Numbered from the stretch's first letter, positions 35,175 to 44,412 are shown. The stretch: DNA of 64,000 nt from Lichenicoccus roseus (GCF_005844085.1 NZ_VCDI01000011.1:34905-98904); one strand, 5' to 3'. Numbers and translations: made by a program. The notes: a model not told the origin generated them from the sequence alone.

Positions 35175-35429
35175 ATGTCGAACTATCGGCTCTATACGCT
35201 CGACTCCAACGACAAGATCGTGTCTGCCTTCAATCACGACTGTGCCGATGACCAGACGGCCATCGCCCTAGTGCGCGCGGTATGGGCGGGCGGCCAGCGC
35301 GCCGAGATCTGGCGTGGCACTACGAGGCTCCGACCGTTCACCTCGCTGGATAGCAAGGACCTCAAGCCAACAAAAGATGTGTTGCCATCCCTTGAGACAT
35401 CTCAAAGCAAGGAAGCGACCTATGGCTGA
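35175..35429 (+). CDS. Small conserved protein, paralogue of the protein at 42.6 kb
   Basis: An 84-residue protein (MSNYRLYTLDSNDKIVSAFN, then ADDQTAIALVRAV and RAEIWRGTTRLR). The second copy in this window (42578-42877) shares the plan YRLYxL..., CDDDQAALAL, FEVWRAAVKV. This small family seems to pair a beta hairpin with one helix. It is unnamed to my knowledge and may relate to the DUF6894-type proteins. Its stop overlaps the following gene by 8 bases. Confidence 0.6.
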   Translation: MSNYRLYTLDSNDKIVSAFNHDCADDQTAIALVRAVWAGGQRAEIWRGTTRLRPFTSLDSKDLKPTKDVLPSLETSQSKEATYG

Positions 35430-35595
35430 CGATTTTGCTCAAGACAAGACTGGCATTGCGCCAGATGGAAGCCCAAGGATCCCGGGCTTTCTCCTACACG
35501 CAATGCTCTGGAAGCCAGGTCAGCAGGTGCTGCTGGAACACAATGATGACGGGCTACTCGTGACGCGGCCGAAGTGTCCAGAGGATGCAGGATAG
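35422..35595 (+). CDS. Small protein with AbrB/MazE-like beta segment
   Basis: A 57-residue protein (start at 35422 inside the previous stop) with RIPGFLLHAMLWKPGQQVLLEHNDDGLLVTRP. This resembles the swapped-hairpin strand-turn-strand of AbrB or MazE antitoxins, but it is too short for confidence. No toxin gene follows. The overlap with the preceding gene argues that it is translated. Confidence 0.45.
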   Translation: MADDFAQDKTGIAPDGSPRIPGFLLHAMLWKPGQQVLLEHNDDGLLVTRPKCPEDAG

Positions 35596-35646
35596 CCGTC
35601 CAGGCACGAGCCCTTTTCAGACCGCCTATGCCTGGAGAGACGTCGC

Positions 35647-35859
35647 ATGTCTTATGTTGTGAGTCCTCACGCTAAAGACGGGCCTATCCACAACGTCTTC
35701 GAAGTGAACGGGAAGGAAGCAGACAGGAAGAAGGAACTAGAGGCCACCACTCGTCGGCTTGATCAAGAGTGCCATCAGCTGGCAACGATGCTTTTCTTGA
35801 CAACCTTGATGCTGACGGTTCTCGTCGCACTTCTCTTCGTGACTTTTTGGGTTGGTTAA
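35647..35859 (+). CDS. Small single-span membrane protein
   Basis: A 70-residue protein. A charged, helical N-terminal half (KEADRKKELEATTRRLDQECH) is followed by one membrane helix (LATMLFLTTLMLTVLVALLFVTFWV) at the extreme C-terminus, giving a tail-anchored look. A purine-rich GAGAGAC-type sequence precedes the ATG. No family is recognised. It lies between two small cytosolic proteins and the Crp/Fnr regulator. Confidence 0.5.
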   Translation: MSYVVSPHAKDGPIHNVFEVNGKEADRKKELEATTRRLDQECHQLATMLFLTTLMLTVLVALLFVTFWVG

Positions 35860-35933
35860 GCAGCCTTTCGGTTCCCTTCGATTGACCTGATGAAGCTGGA
35901 GAGGATGACTCCAACGTAAACATATGTTATTGA

Positions 35934-35970
35934 CCTACAACTATATCGTTTTAAAGATATTGTGTGTAGG
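35934..35970. promoter_or_regulatory. Imperfect dyad before the Crp/Fnr-type gene
   Basis: CCTACA (35934-35939) pairs with TGTAGG (35965-35970), and inside them ATATC pairs with GATAT around a TTTTAAA-rich centre. The dyad stands 8 bases before the ATG at 35979, overlapping the expected leader. It is a plausible autoregulatory site or leader hairpin. Confidence 0.4.
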
Positions 35971-35978
35971 CGCGACGC

Positions 35979-36701
35979 ATGGTGAACCAGTTTATAAAAA
36001 AACTGCAGGGATTTGTTGAGCTTACCGCTGCAGACATCCGTGCGCTTGAAGAGGCCACAGGTCGCCCTCAGACGTTCCCGCCTCGTACGGATCTCATCAG
36101 GGAAGGCGATCAGCCAGGACCCGTACTCGTAGTCCTGGAGGGATGGGCGTTTCGCTACAAGGTGCTACCGAACGGGACGCGGCAGATCATCGCCTTCCTG
36201 ATACCGGGTGATTGTTGCGACCTGAACATCAGCATGCTGGCGGAGATGGATCATAGCATTCAGACCGCCACCCATGCGCAAGTCTCAAAGATCGAAAGCA
36301 CGGTGCTGACCGATCTGATGACCAACCACCCGCGCATTGCCCGGGCGATGTATGTGGCACAGCTCATCGACGAGAGCACGCTAAGGGCCTGGATTGTCAG
36401 CCTGGGTCGTCGCAGTAGTGCCGAGCGGGTCGCCCATCTTCTCCTCGAACTGTATATCCGCGGTGTTCGAACCGGCTTGGCCAATCGCGACGAGCTCGAA
36501 CTTCCAATTTCGCAGACCGTCCTTGCCGACGCCCTTGGGATGACGCCCGTACACGTTAATCGGATGCTGCAAGACCTTCGCCGATCCGGGGCGATCGAGC
36601 TAAAGCGCGGGTTGCTGCGCATTCTGGGACCGGAAATACTCACCCGCATCTCCGGCTTTGACGATAACTATCTCCACAGACGACTGCGCGCCTATAACTG
36701 A
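35979..36701 (+). CDS. Crp/Fnr family transcriptional regulator
   Basis: A 240-residue regulator. The cyclic-nucleotide-like beta roll is residues 20-120 (LIREGDQPGPVLVVLEGWAF, GTRQIIAFLIPGDCCDL), followed by the dimer helix and an HTH_Crp domain (LPISQTVLADALGMTPVHVNRMLQDLRRSG). There is no FNR-type N-terminal cysteine cluster; only Cys79 and Cys80 (GDCCDL) are notable, so oxygen sensing by an iron-sulfur cluster is unlikely. It belongs to the large Crp_2-type group common in alphaproteobacteria. Confidence 0.88.
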   Translation: MVNQFIKKLQGFVELTAADIRALEEATGRPQTFPPRTDLIREGDQPGPVLVVLEGWAFRYKVLPNGTRQIIAFLIPGDCCDLNISMLAEMDHSIQTATHAQVSKIESTVLTDLMTNHPRIARAMYVAQLIDESTLRAWIVSLGRRSSAERVAHLLLELYIRGVRTGLANRDELELPISQTVLADALGMTPVHVNRMLQDLRRSGAIELKRGLLRILGPEILTRISGFDDNYLHRRLRAYN

Positions 36702-36702
36702 G

Positions 36703-36721
36703 GTTAATCGAGAACATTAAC
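36703..36721 (+). terminator. Weak hairpin after the Crp/Fnr-type gene
   Basis: GTTAAT and ATTAAC form a 6-bp stem with a seven-base loop, starting two bases after the stop codon and followed by TTCGTATATTGTTTTC. The stem is AT-rich, so if it is a terminator it is weak. It could also be a regulator-binding dyad. Confidence 0.3.
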
Positions 36722-36830
36722 TTCGTATATTGTTTTCTATCGTTGCTTGTGCGAGAAGACGTCATCGTCGGCACGGTCATTGAGGCGCTGATGACTGAGG
36801 GAACAACCTTCGCCTCGCGGAGGCGACAAT

Positions 36831-37091
36831 ATGCTGCAGCTTTTTATTCATGCGACCAATTCGACGTTCTTCTCACGCGATGATGGCGCACAGTATGAGC
36901 GGCCTGAAGATGCACTGGCATCCGGCGTGCGCGGCGCGGTTGCCCTGCTGGCCGATGAGGTCAATCAGGGTGAACAGACCGCCGCGGTCGAGATCAGTAT
37001 TAGACTTGAGGATGGAACGCAGATGCTTCGGTCTGTCGTGTCTGTCTCTGTTGCAAGGCTGCTCCCCAATGTCATCGGGGCCGAACATTAG
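36831..37091 (+). CDS. DUF6894-like small protein
   Basis: An 86-residue protein that begins MLQLFIHATNSTFFSRDDGA and continues with PEDALASGVRGAVALLADEV and a last strand VEISIRLEDGTQMLRSVVSVSV. The order of strand, acidic turn, Ala-rich helix and strand fits the DUF6894 family found in many copies in Acetobacteraceae and Rhizobiales. Function unknown. Confidence 0.6.
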   Translation: MLQLFIHATNSTFFSRDDGAQYERPEDALASGVRGAVALLADEVNQGEQTAAVEISIRLEDGTQMLRSVVSVSVARLLPNVIGAEH

Positions 37092-37906
37092 TAATCGATC
37101 ACATTCATGAACCTGCGCTGGTTAGTAAAAGGCAATTTCTGTTGTAGGTTGATCAAGAGAAGTCCAGATGAGAATCCAGTTTCTTTTACGGACGAGGAAA
37201 GCCCCACAATCGGGGCCTAAGCAGAGCAAAAGCGCACAGCCCTCTCTGGTCATCGGCCGCCTGCTAGAAGCCGGAATTCCATCAACCACAAAGCTTTTAT
37301 ACCGTGCCGGTGAACGGTATTAATCCGTTGCCTGCCGGTGACGTCAAGTAGATTCGTAGCCCAGCAGTTCGCTGCCATAGCCATTAGCAAAATAGATGCA
37401 AGGGCGGCGTCTCTGGTTGGGAAAAATCGGCGAAACGCCTACTGTGTCTGTTAGCGATCAGTCGCCACGATCTTCAGAGGATTACCTACCTCGGCAGCGT
37501 CTTCGGCTTCGGCCTCCTCGCTAGCCTGACGCCAAAACTCCTCCGACCAATCATGCGGCCGGCCGGCTTCCTCCCATAGCGCCTACGCACGCTCGGAGGC
37601 ACGGTCCAGTATCGACTTTCCTCAGTCCCGGACAATGAACAGCCTCCGATTATCGTAACTGCAGGGTGGACGTGTGGCATACTGTAGGGATGCATCGCCC
37701 GCCGTAATAATAGGATGCATGGGTAAATAGCTTACAACCCGCCTCAGCGGTGGCTCTCCTTGCCGAGAAGCCTGCTCAGCCTCTGGTGCCATTTTCCACT
37801 TTTGATGCCGCGTCGATAACTCGGTGGAGCCGTTGACGCCCAAAGTTCAAACACGGCACCCAGTCGACCAGCAGCAAGCTCCGGCGTGATTATAGCGAAT
37901 ATATAA
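37092..37906. other. 815-bp gap between the DUF6894-like gene and the cheR fossil
   Basis: No intact gene recognised. A TTGATCAAG sequence near 37149, preceded by TTGTAGG as in the dyad before the Crp/Fnr gene, could be a regulator site. Several frames of 60-100 codons on the minus strand have no protein character. The last 80 bases belong to the decayed cheR start. Confidence 0.4.
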
Positions 37907-38165
37907 ATGGGCACGCTGATGCGCTGCATCCAGTGCCGCATGCATGTGCTGCAGACCGACGACGTCGTCGTACAAACGGAGAGGCAGCGCAGGCTCCTGC
38001 ACGAGGCCGCGCAACTGTTCCGTAGGACTTTTATCAGCGTGACGCGGTTCTTCCGCAATCGTGACGCACAACGCGCTGGGAAGTAAATGTGATCCCGCTT
38101 CTGCTGAAGATACCCAAGATACCGACCTGATCCGGGTCTGGGTCGCCGGCTGTGCTACCAGATAG
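37870..38165 (+). pseudogene. Fossil CheR-type methyltransferase (N-terminal part)
   Basis: Pieces of a CheR can be read in changing frames. DYSEY comes just before 37907. A 59-codon frame at 37907-38086 reads MGTLMRCIQCRMHVLQTDDV, then LLHEAAQLFRRTFISVTRFFRNRDA, the helical N-terminal domain. After a stop, DLIRVWVAGCATR at 38123-38165 is the SAM-binding motif normally written IRVWVAGCATGEEAYS. The rest is gone. Such CheR domains usually belong to CheB-CheR-PAS sensor fusions. Confidence 0.6.
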
Positions 38166-38372
38166 GGCGCACATTTTGTGATCTTAAGGATGAGCCTTGG
38201 CAACGCCGGCCTTGCGCCGCATGCGGCTGACGACAAATTCTGTGACCACGCCAAGTTGTAGCCAGTACATCCCGGCCACTTAAGTTTAATAGCGGCGCTG
38301 CCGGCTTTCGGACTCGCGTTAAATGCGTCTCAAGTTTTTGATTACGACAACATAAAGCTCGCGATGTCTTAA

Positions 38373-39269
38373 CTAGACAATGTTGATGATGCCGTTGACT
38401 CCGGAGGGGAAGAACAGACCGCTTGCTGTCCCGCTGACGCTGCTACCGTAAAGGATAGAAAGCACCTGTGACGGAGTGCGGCGATAAGCCTGTCCGTTGA
38501 AGTCGACGTTTGTGATGTTGAAGGGATTACCGTCGGCGCTCGTACCGTTGTCGCCAACTCCAGACAATGTTGCGCGCAGGCTAGAGATTGCATTTGTTGC
38601 AACGCCTGCTCCAATATCAGAAAGGAACCCGCGGATGGCCCCTCCATGGTAGCCTTCAGCACCAAGCAGGCTCGCGGCATAAGCAATATTCGTTGGACTA
38701 GTCAACAACGCTGCTGCACCGGTGAGGCCGGTCACGCAAACATCCTCAATTGCATAGGCCCCAAGCAGGAAATTAACCTCGTCCTGAAATGGGTTGAACG
38801 TCTGCCCCGGGCTTATTAGGCCTGCCGCCAAGGCGAGAACTGTCCAGCTGTCAGCCAAATCCACGGCTGGCTGGGTGATCGCTGCGGCTCCGAGGACGTC
38901 GCGAAGGAAGAGGGCATGCGCGAGTTCATCATTCGCAAGTTGTTGGGCATAATATGCAAGGGCAGGTGTTTTAAACGGCACAGGCGAGCCCCCCACCACA
39001 TTTCCCGGCGTCCCCGTACCGGCGATGCTGGCATATGCATCTAGACCCTTACCAGTAACCGCCTGCAAATAGTAGTTGGCACCAAGATATTCAAAGTTTA
39101 GGGCAAAGTTAAACAAATCCGCATCTGTAAAAGCCGCAGCGGACGCCTTCGTGCTGGATGCAAGCACCCCTGTTGCTACAATACCAGCGAAACTAAGCCC
39201 TACGTGTCGGATCATACCACGCCGTTTTGGAGTGATCGCTAGCCGGTCGTTCTGCAGCTCGTCACTCAA
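38373..39269 (-). CDS. Exported ferritin-like domain protein
   Basis: A 298-residue protein of the ferritin-like (PF13668-type) group. The start is taken at TTG 39269, with GAGGAG seven bases upstream; an ATG at 39365 would add 32 unrelated residues. A signal with an arginine pair (PKRRGMIRHVGLSFAGIVATG) suggests Tat-like export, then AFTDADLFNFALNFEYLGANYYLQAV starts the four-helix bundle with Glu/Tyr ligands, and LANDELAHALFLRDVLG gives the second ExxH. Often linked to desiccation stress. Confidence 0.8.
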   Translation of the reverse strand: MSDELQNDRLAITPKRRGMIRHVGLSFAGIVATGVLASSTKASAAAFTDADLFNFALNFEYLGANYYLQAVTGKGLDAYASIAGTGTPGNVVGGSPVPFKTPALAYYAQQLANDELAHALFLRDVLGAAAITQPAVDLADSWTVLALAAGLISPGQTFNPFQDEVNFLLGAYAIEDVCVTGLTGAAALLTSPTNIAYAASLLGAEGYHGGAIRGFLSDIGAGVATNAISSLRATLSGVGDNGTSADGNPFNITNVDFNGQAYRRTPSQVLSILYGSSVSGTASGLFFPSGVNGIINIV

Positions 39270-39915
39270 TCGACTTCTCCTCAAGCAGTAGAGCGGCTGG
39301 CCTAGATGGGCTCCACTTAGAGCGTATTTCGGTTTCGCTTCCAGTGCGAACGTCGGACGCGCCACAAATATCGGTCAATGTCGAAATCGTGACAAGATCC
39401 ATATGTAGGGATTTCCTTGACCGGACAGGTTCAGCGCACCCGCTGCACTTATGCTGTCACGGCCTATTTGGATAAAATGCTTTAATCTGGTATTTTCCTC
39501 CCGCGGAACAGATGCACTAATACAAGACCGTTGACTCACAAGTACGCACAATCCGTTCCGCTATCGCTAAACTAATGTAATTCAAGATCGTTTTGCTTGG
39601 CTAAAGTCGATCTTACTGTGACCAAGTAGACATTGATGTCAGGCAACGTGGGCAACTACTGCGCGAGGGCTGCTTTTTCGGCGTTGTGTGGTTGCGAGTA
39701 ATGAGCTGGATACAGCTGGGCGACTTTCCTTTAAGTTGGCTTTTGGGGCGGCCACGCCGTGCTATCCGCCGGATCTTTGTGGTGCTGCCGCCGCAACTGA
39801 TGCTGATGGCCTTGATCTGGCGCCTCTTTTCTTTCGACGATGCAGCGGATGAAGAGTGCGGGCGTTCGGCTTATTTGCCGAGACCTGGTAAAAGATGGAC
39901 GGAGCACTGTAGCCT
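39270..39915. other. Gap before the phytochrome gene, containing an IS5 fossil
   Basis: No intact gene. Between about 39735 and 39850 the minus strand retains a diverged piece of the IS5 transposase (RRQIKAISISCGGSTTKI, matching RAIGISRGGRTTKI of copy 1), older than the other three relics. Bases 39360-39660 are AT-rich and hold the ferritin-like gene's promoter region. The promoter of the phytochrome gene should lie near 39850-39910. Confidence 0.5.
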
Positions 39916-42570
39916 ATGACTGACTTCGGCATCGCGAAGGCGTCCACTGACGTCACGAACTGCGACAAGGAGCCAATTCACATTCCCGGTGCGATTCTGC
40001 CGCACGGCGCCATGCTGGTGCTGGACGCCGACACGCTGGAGGTTATGCAAGCGGCCGGCGACACGCCCCGCCTTCTGGGTCTACCCCTCGTGGAGTTGCT
40101 GCGCCGCTCGGTGGAGCTGCTGTTTCGCCCCGACCAGATCGAAAGCCTGCGCGGGCTGGTGGCCGCGCTCGACCTCGTGAAGCCGCGTCATCTGCTCGAC
40201 CCGCAGATGCGCGTGATCGCCGGCCAACCGCTCGATGCGAGCCTGCACCGCAGCGCCGGGTCGCTGGTCATGGAGTTCGAGGCCGCCGATCCCAGCGACC
40301 GGTTCGCAGCCGATCCGCTCGCAGGGGTGCAGGAGATGGTCCGGGGGTTCGACGAATCGTCCTCGCTCCAGGCCCTGTGCCACCTTGCCGCCGAGCGAGT
40401 TCGCGGCGTCGCCCGATACGATCGCGTGCTGGTCTACCGCTTCATGCACGACGAATCCGGTTGGGTCATCGCCGAGAGCCGGGAGCCGCATCTCGAACCA
40501 TTTCTCGACCTCCACTACCCGGCCGCTGACATTCCCCAGCAGGCCCGGGCCCTGTACGTGAAGAATGCACTGCGGCTCATCACCCGGGTTGATTACGACC
40601 CTGCCCCACTGACGCCGGCCACTCATCCGCGTACGGGGGAGCCGCTCGACATGAGCCAGGCGATCCTGCGCGACGTGTCGCCGATCCACCTCGAATACCT
40701 ACGAAACATGGGCATCGACGCCTCGATGTCGATCTCGATCATCCGTGGCGGCAAGCTCTGGGGCCTCATCGCCTGCCACCACTACAGCCCCCGCATCTTG
40801 CCGCGGCACCTGCGCGCCATATGCGAACTGTTCGGTTCCATGTTCTCGCTCCAGCTCGAGGCGCGCGAGAAGGGGGAGCGTTTTGACGAGCGGCTGGCGA
40901 GCCGCACCGTGCTCCAGAACCTCATGCTCAACCTGGCAAGCGCGGAGGACTATGCGGCCGGATTAACCAAGGAGTCGCCCAACCTGCTTGACTACATCCA
41001 TGGCGGATCGTCTTCCGCCGACGGAGAAGCTCAGGGGGGTGTCGCGGTCAGCATCAAGGGCCAGTTGACCTTCCTCGGAATAACGCCCAGCCAGGGGCAG
41101 ATCCATGATCTGATCGAGTGGCTGAACGTCCACGTCCCGAACAATGATGGCGTGTTCTCGACCGACAGGCTGAGCGAGGTGTGGTCGCCCGGCGCTGCTT
41201 TCGCCGATGTCGCCTCCGGCGTGCTCGTCATCTCGGTGTCGGAGCAACGATCCGACTTCATCATCTGGTTCCGGCCGGAACTCGTCGGGACATCCAGCTG
41301 GGCGGGCGAGCTGACGAAGCGGGTGGTGAGCAGCCCGGACGGCAATCGGCTCAGTCCGCGAAAATCCTTCGAGGTGTGGAAGGAAACGGTCCGTGGGCGG
41401 TGCCTGCCGTGGGCGCCGGCCGATCTCGATGCGGCGTTCGACCTGCGCGTCTCCCTGCTCCACGTGGTCCTGCGCCGGATCAACACGGCCGCGCAGGAAC
41501 GCAAGCGGGTAGCCGAGCGCGATAAGCTCCTCATGGCCGAACTCGACCACCGCGTGAAGAACACTATCGCCAACATCCAGGCCCTCGTTGTGCAGACGAG
41601 CCGCAACGCGGATTCGTTGACGGGCTTTGTCAAAGGGCTGGAGGGCCGCATCCAGGCGATGGCCAAGGCCCATAGCCTGCTGTCCCAGAGCCGCTGGGAA
41701 GGCGTCTCGATTGACAAGCTGCTTCGCGAGGAGCTCAGCCCCTATGCCGATGGACATGCGGCCGTCATCCTCGACGGGCCCAACATGCTCCTGACGCCGA
41801 AGTCGGCCCTCTCGCTATCCCTCGCGATTCATGAACTGGCGACCAACGGGGCGAAGTATGGCGCGTTCAGCGCGCCTGCCGGGCGAGTGGCTGTGGGTTG
41901 GCGGCGGGCCGGCGACGGCGGCGTAGAATTGTCGTGGACCGAGATCGGAGGGCCGCTCGTCGAACAGCCCAAACGCCGCGGCTTCGGCTCGACGCTGATC
42001 GAACAGGCGCTCGCGATGGAGACGGGCGGCCGGGCGATCGTGCACTACATGCGAACCGGCGTCGTGTGCGACGTCTTCCTACCAGCGGCATCGGTCTCCT
42101 ACTCCGGCGCGACCGCACAGAATGGCACGGAGGCACGGGCGGCCATCGAGCCGATGGCGACGGTGGCGGATGCGACGCCTCCCGAAGTCTTTCGGATTCT
42201 TGTGGTCGAGGATTCGTTCCTTCTGGTCATGGCAATCCAAGCCATGATCGATGATCTCGGCTGGGTAACCGTCGGACCCGCGACACGTCGGAACGAGGCG
42301 CTAACGCTGGCCCGGTCGGAGGTGTTTGACGCGGCGCTGCTCGACGTCAATCTCGATGGCGAGACGTCCTGGGACGTGGCTGCGGTGCTCAGGACGCGCG
42401 GCATCCCTTTCGTGTTCGGCACCGGATACGACGCATCCAGCGTTCTGCCCGATGACCTCGCCGGAAGCACGGTGCTCGCCAAGCCCTACCACAGCAGGGA
42501 TCTCGAAAACCGGCTTCGGGAAGTCATAGCGGCCGGAGGACGCCGCTCAACCGCAACGCACCCACTATGA
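39916..42570 (+). CDS. Bacteriophytochrome histidine kinase with receiver domain
   Basis: An 884-residue red/far-red light sensor. The biliverdin-binding Cys16 (TNCDKEPIHIPG) leads a PAS domain. The GAF domain carries YPAADIPQQARALY and SPIHLEYLRNMG, and the PHY domain the tongue motif PRKSFEVW near residue 480. The kinase is HWE type: His545 (ELDHRVKNTIANIQ), HELATNGAKYG, and GFGSTLIEQAL. A C-terminal receiver has the phospho-acceptor Asp810 (ALLDVNLDG). No haem oxygenase gene for biliverdin is nearby. Confidence 0.93.
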   Translation: MTDFGIAKASTDVTNCDKEPIHIPGAILPHGAMLVLDADTLEVMQAAGDTPRLLGLPLVELLRRSVELLFRPDQIESLRGLVAALDLVKPRHLLDPQMRVIAGQPLDASLHRSAGSLVMEFEAADPSDRFAADPLAGVQEMVRGFDESSSLQALCHLAAERVRGVARYDRVLVYRFMHDESGWVIAESREPHLEPFLDLHYPAADIPQQARALYVKNALRLITRVDYDPAPLTPATHPRTGEPLDMSQAILRDVSPIHLEYLRNMGIDASMSISIIRGGKLWGLIACHHYSPRILPRHLRAICELFGSMFSLQLEAREKGERFDERLASRTVLQNLMLNLASAEDYAAGLTKESPNLLDYIHGGSSSADGEAQGGVAVSIKGQLTFLGITPSQGQIHDLIEWLNVHVPNNDGVFSTDRLSEVWSPGAAFADVASGVLVISVSEQRSDFIIWFRPELVGTSSWAGELTKRVVSSPDGNRLSPRKSFEVWKETVRGRCLPWAPADLDAAFDLRVSLLHVVLRRINTAAQERKRVAERDKLLMAELDHRVKNTIANIQALVVQTSRNADSLTGFVKGLEGRIQAMAKAHSLLSQSRWEGVSIDKLLREELSPYADGHAAVILDGPNMLLTPKSALSLSLAIHELATNGAKYGAFSAPAGRVAVGWRRAGDGGVELSWTEIGGPLVEQPKRRGFGSTLIEQALAMETGGRAIVHYMRTGVVCDVFLPAASVSYSGATAQNGTEARAAIEPMATVADATPPEVFRILVVEDSFLLVMAIQAMIDDLGWVTVGPATRRNEALTLARSEVFDAALLDVNLDGETSWDVAAVLRTRGIPFVFGTGYDASSVLPDDLAGSTVLAKPYHSRDLENRLREVIAAGGRRSTATHPL

Positions 42571-42577
42571 ACCGGGA

Positions 42578-42877
42578 TCACATCAGTTCGCGCCTGCCCC
42601 ATCGAACTTCCGGTTCCGTGGCTACCGGAGCCCCGATCGGGAGCAGCCACACAGCAGCGGTTGAGCTACCCGACGAGATACCAAGCGCTGCTTCCATGCT
42701 TGCGTGCCCTGAGTTTCCGACCTTGACGGCGGCTCGCCAGACCTCAAAATCCTGACCCTGCGCGCGCAGCTTTTCCTCGAGGGCGAGGGCTGCTTGGTCG
42801 TCATCGCAGTAGTAGTCGGTCGCAGGACCGGTGATCGTCCCGAAGGGTCCGAGCGGATAGAGCCTGTAGACCGGCAT
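42578..42877 (-). CDS. Small conserved protein, paralogue of the protein at 35.2 kb
   Basis: A 99-residue protein read against the phytochrome gene, starting MPVYRLYPLGPFGTITGP at 42877. It continues CDDDQAALALEEKLRAQGQDF and VWRAAVKVG, the same plan as the 35.2 kb protein. The C-terminal 45 residues (SSTAAVWLLPIGAPVATEPE) differ. The longer upstream open frame has no protein character, so the internal ATG is chosen. Confidence 0.55.
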   Translation of the reverse strand: MPVYRLYPLGPFGTITGPATDYYCDDDQAALALEEKLRAQGQDFEVWRAAVKVGNSGHASMEAALGISSGSSTAAVWLLPIGAPVATEPEVRWGRRELM

Positions 42878-43389
42878 GACGCACTTTATCCGGAGGGCTT
42901 GCACCTCTCTATCGCCAGCGCCCAGTTGCGAGAAGTACGTGCTGGTGATGCCCTTTCCGGCATGTTGAGACCGGTAATCTTCATCAGGGGTGTGGCGACG
43001 CGGCTTCTGCCGGGTTGGATTTCGCCCAGCGACCAAAACTGGCGGCAACGGAAGGCCAGGTTCCTCCTCGCTCCGGGAATGCGACAGTAGGCCTGACACA
43101 GCATTACGCGCTCGGTGCCTTACAGGGAGCGGCATATGGGGTGATGCGACCACGCCTGCCCTTAGTTGACGCACTGCATGGCGTGCCTTTCGGAGCAGGC
43201 CTGTTCCTGATGCAGGATACCGGCTTGAGCCGGTGTTTAGGGATTGGGCGACGTCCTTCCGCAACCGGACAGCCTTCCAGGCGCTGCCAACTAGCCCTGC
43301 ACGTGATCTTCGGGCTCATGACCGACGCAATCTTGGCAATCAGCGCGAAGCCCCCCTGCTGGCACTAGCAGAGAGTAAGGAACACGTCC
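42878..43389. other. Gap upstream of the SDR gene
   Basis: About 510 bp. Open frames exist on both strands but none shows a recognisable domain. It contains the promoter regions of the leftward small gene and the rightward SDR gene. I see no repeat or strong hairpin. Confidence 0.35.
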
Positions 43390-44412
43390 GTGCAGAAAGT
43401 CGTAGTCATAACTGGTGGTAGTGCAGGCATCGGTCGAGCCACAGCACGCGCCTTCGCTGCAGAGGGTTACTCGATTGGCCTCATTGCTCGTGGTGCTAAA
43501 AGGCTGGAAGAAGCTCGGAAGGAACTCGAAGCCCAGGGAGCCCGGGTTCATACGGTCCCCGCGGACGTGGCGGACCCAGACGCGTTGGAGCAGGCAGCTG
43601 CTACAATAGAAGTTGCACTCGGGACCATCACCGTCTGGGTGAATAATGCCATGGTGACGGTCTACAGCCCCATCCAGAAGATGGAGGCGGCCGAAATCCG
43701 TCGGGTGACGGAGGTAACCTATCTCGGGGCTGTCAACGGCACGCTGGCGGCGCTGAAGCACATGAACGGCGGCACGATTGTTCAGATAAGCTCGGTTCTC
43801 GCGTGGCGTGCTCTTCCGATCCAGGGGGCCTATTGTGGCGCCAAATTCGCTCTACGTGGGTTTACCGAGGCGCTGCGCTCCGAGTTGATCCACGATCGCA
43901 ACCCGACCCACCTGACCATGGTGCATCTCCCGGCGATCAACACGCCGCAGTTCGACTGGGCTCGCAATAAGACGGGACTGCAGACCAAGGCGCCAAGCCC
44001 CTACCAGCCAGAAGTCGCCGCCGATGCCATCGTGTATGCGGCGACGCACAGGTGGCGTGAGGTGTTCGTCGGCTCTTCCACGCCTTCTATGATCCTGGCC
44101 GCCCGGCTTGCGCCGAGCGTGATTGACCAGCTGTTGGCGAGGAAGGGTTACTCCTCCCAGCTTAGCAGTGAGTCCTCGCCCGCTTCGGATGGCAACCTGT
44201 TCGAGCCAGCCCCTGGCGGCGGCCAAGCTGCCAGAGGCCGATTTGATGCTATTGCGAAGAGCCGGCGCGACATCTACACCAGCCGGCAGGCCGATGTGGT
44301 AGCAGCCAGCTTGCTGCTGTTCGGTGCCATCGGCCTGCAGATGCTCGTGACCTCCCCGTTTGTCGTTGGGCCTGCGATCATGGCAAAGGCTGTCTTCCGT
44401 CGGGCGATCTGA
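43390..44412 (+). CDS. Short-chain dehydrogenase with C-terminal hydrophobic extension
   Basis: A 340-residue SDR. It shows TGGSAGIG at 8-15, NNAM where NNAG is usual, catalytic Ser in ISSVLAW, and Tyr-x-x-x-Lys in AYCGAKFAL. The last 80 residues after the Rossmann domain end in a hydrophobic segment (VVAASLLLFGAIGLQMLV), suggesting membrane association. The GTG at 43390 begins directly with the cofactor strand and has an AAGGAA box upstream. Confidence 0.85.
   Translation: MQKVVVITGGSAGIGRATARAFAAEGYSIGLIARGAKRLEEARKELEAQGARVHTVPADVADPDALEQAAATIEVALGTITVWVNNAMVTVYSPIQKMEAAEIRRVTEVTYLGAVNGTLAALKHMNGGTIVQISSVLAWRALPIQGAYCGAKFALRGFTEALRSELIHDRNPTHLTMVHLPAINTPQFDWARNKTGLQTKAPSPYQPEVAADAIVYAATHRWREVFVGSSTPSMILAARLAPSVIDQLLARKGYSSQLSSESSPASDGNLFEPAPGGGQAARGRFDAIAKSRRDIYTSRQADVVAASLLLFGAIGLQMLVTSPFVVGPAIMAKAVFRRAI

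Noticed and set aside
35422..35595. Naming a toxin-antitoxin pair from the AbrB-like segment
   Set aside because: No toxin gene is adjacent and the segment is too short to assign.
36873..37088. Minus-strand frame overlapping the DUF6894-like gene
   Set aside because: Antisense shadow; the plus-strand protein has the better family fit.
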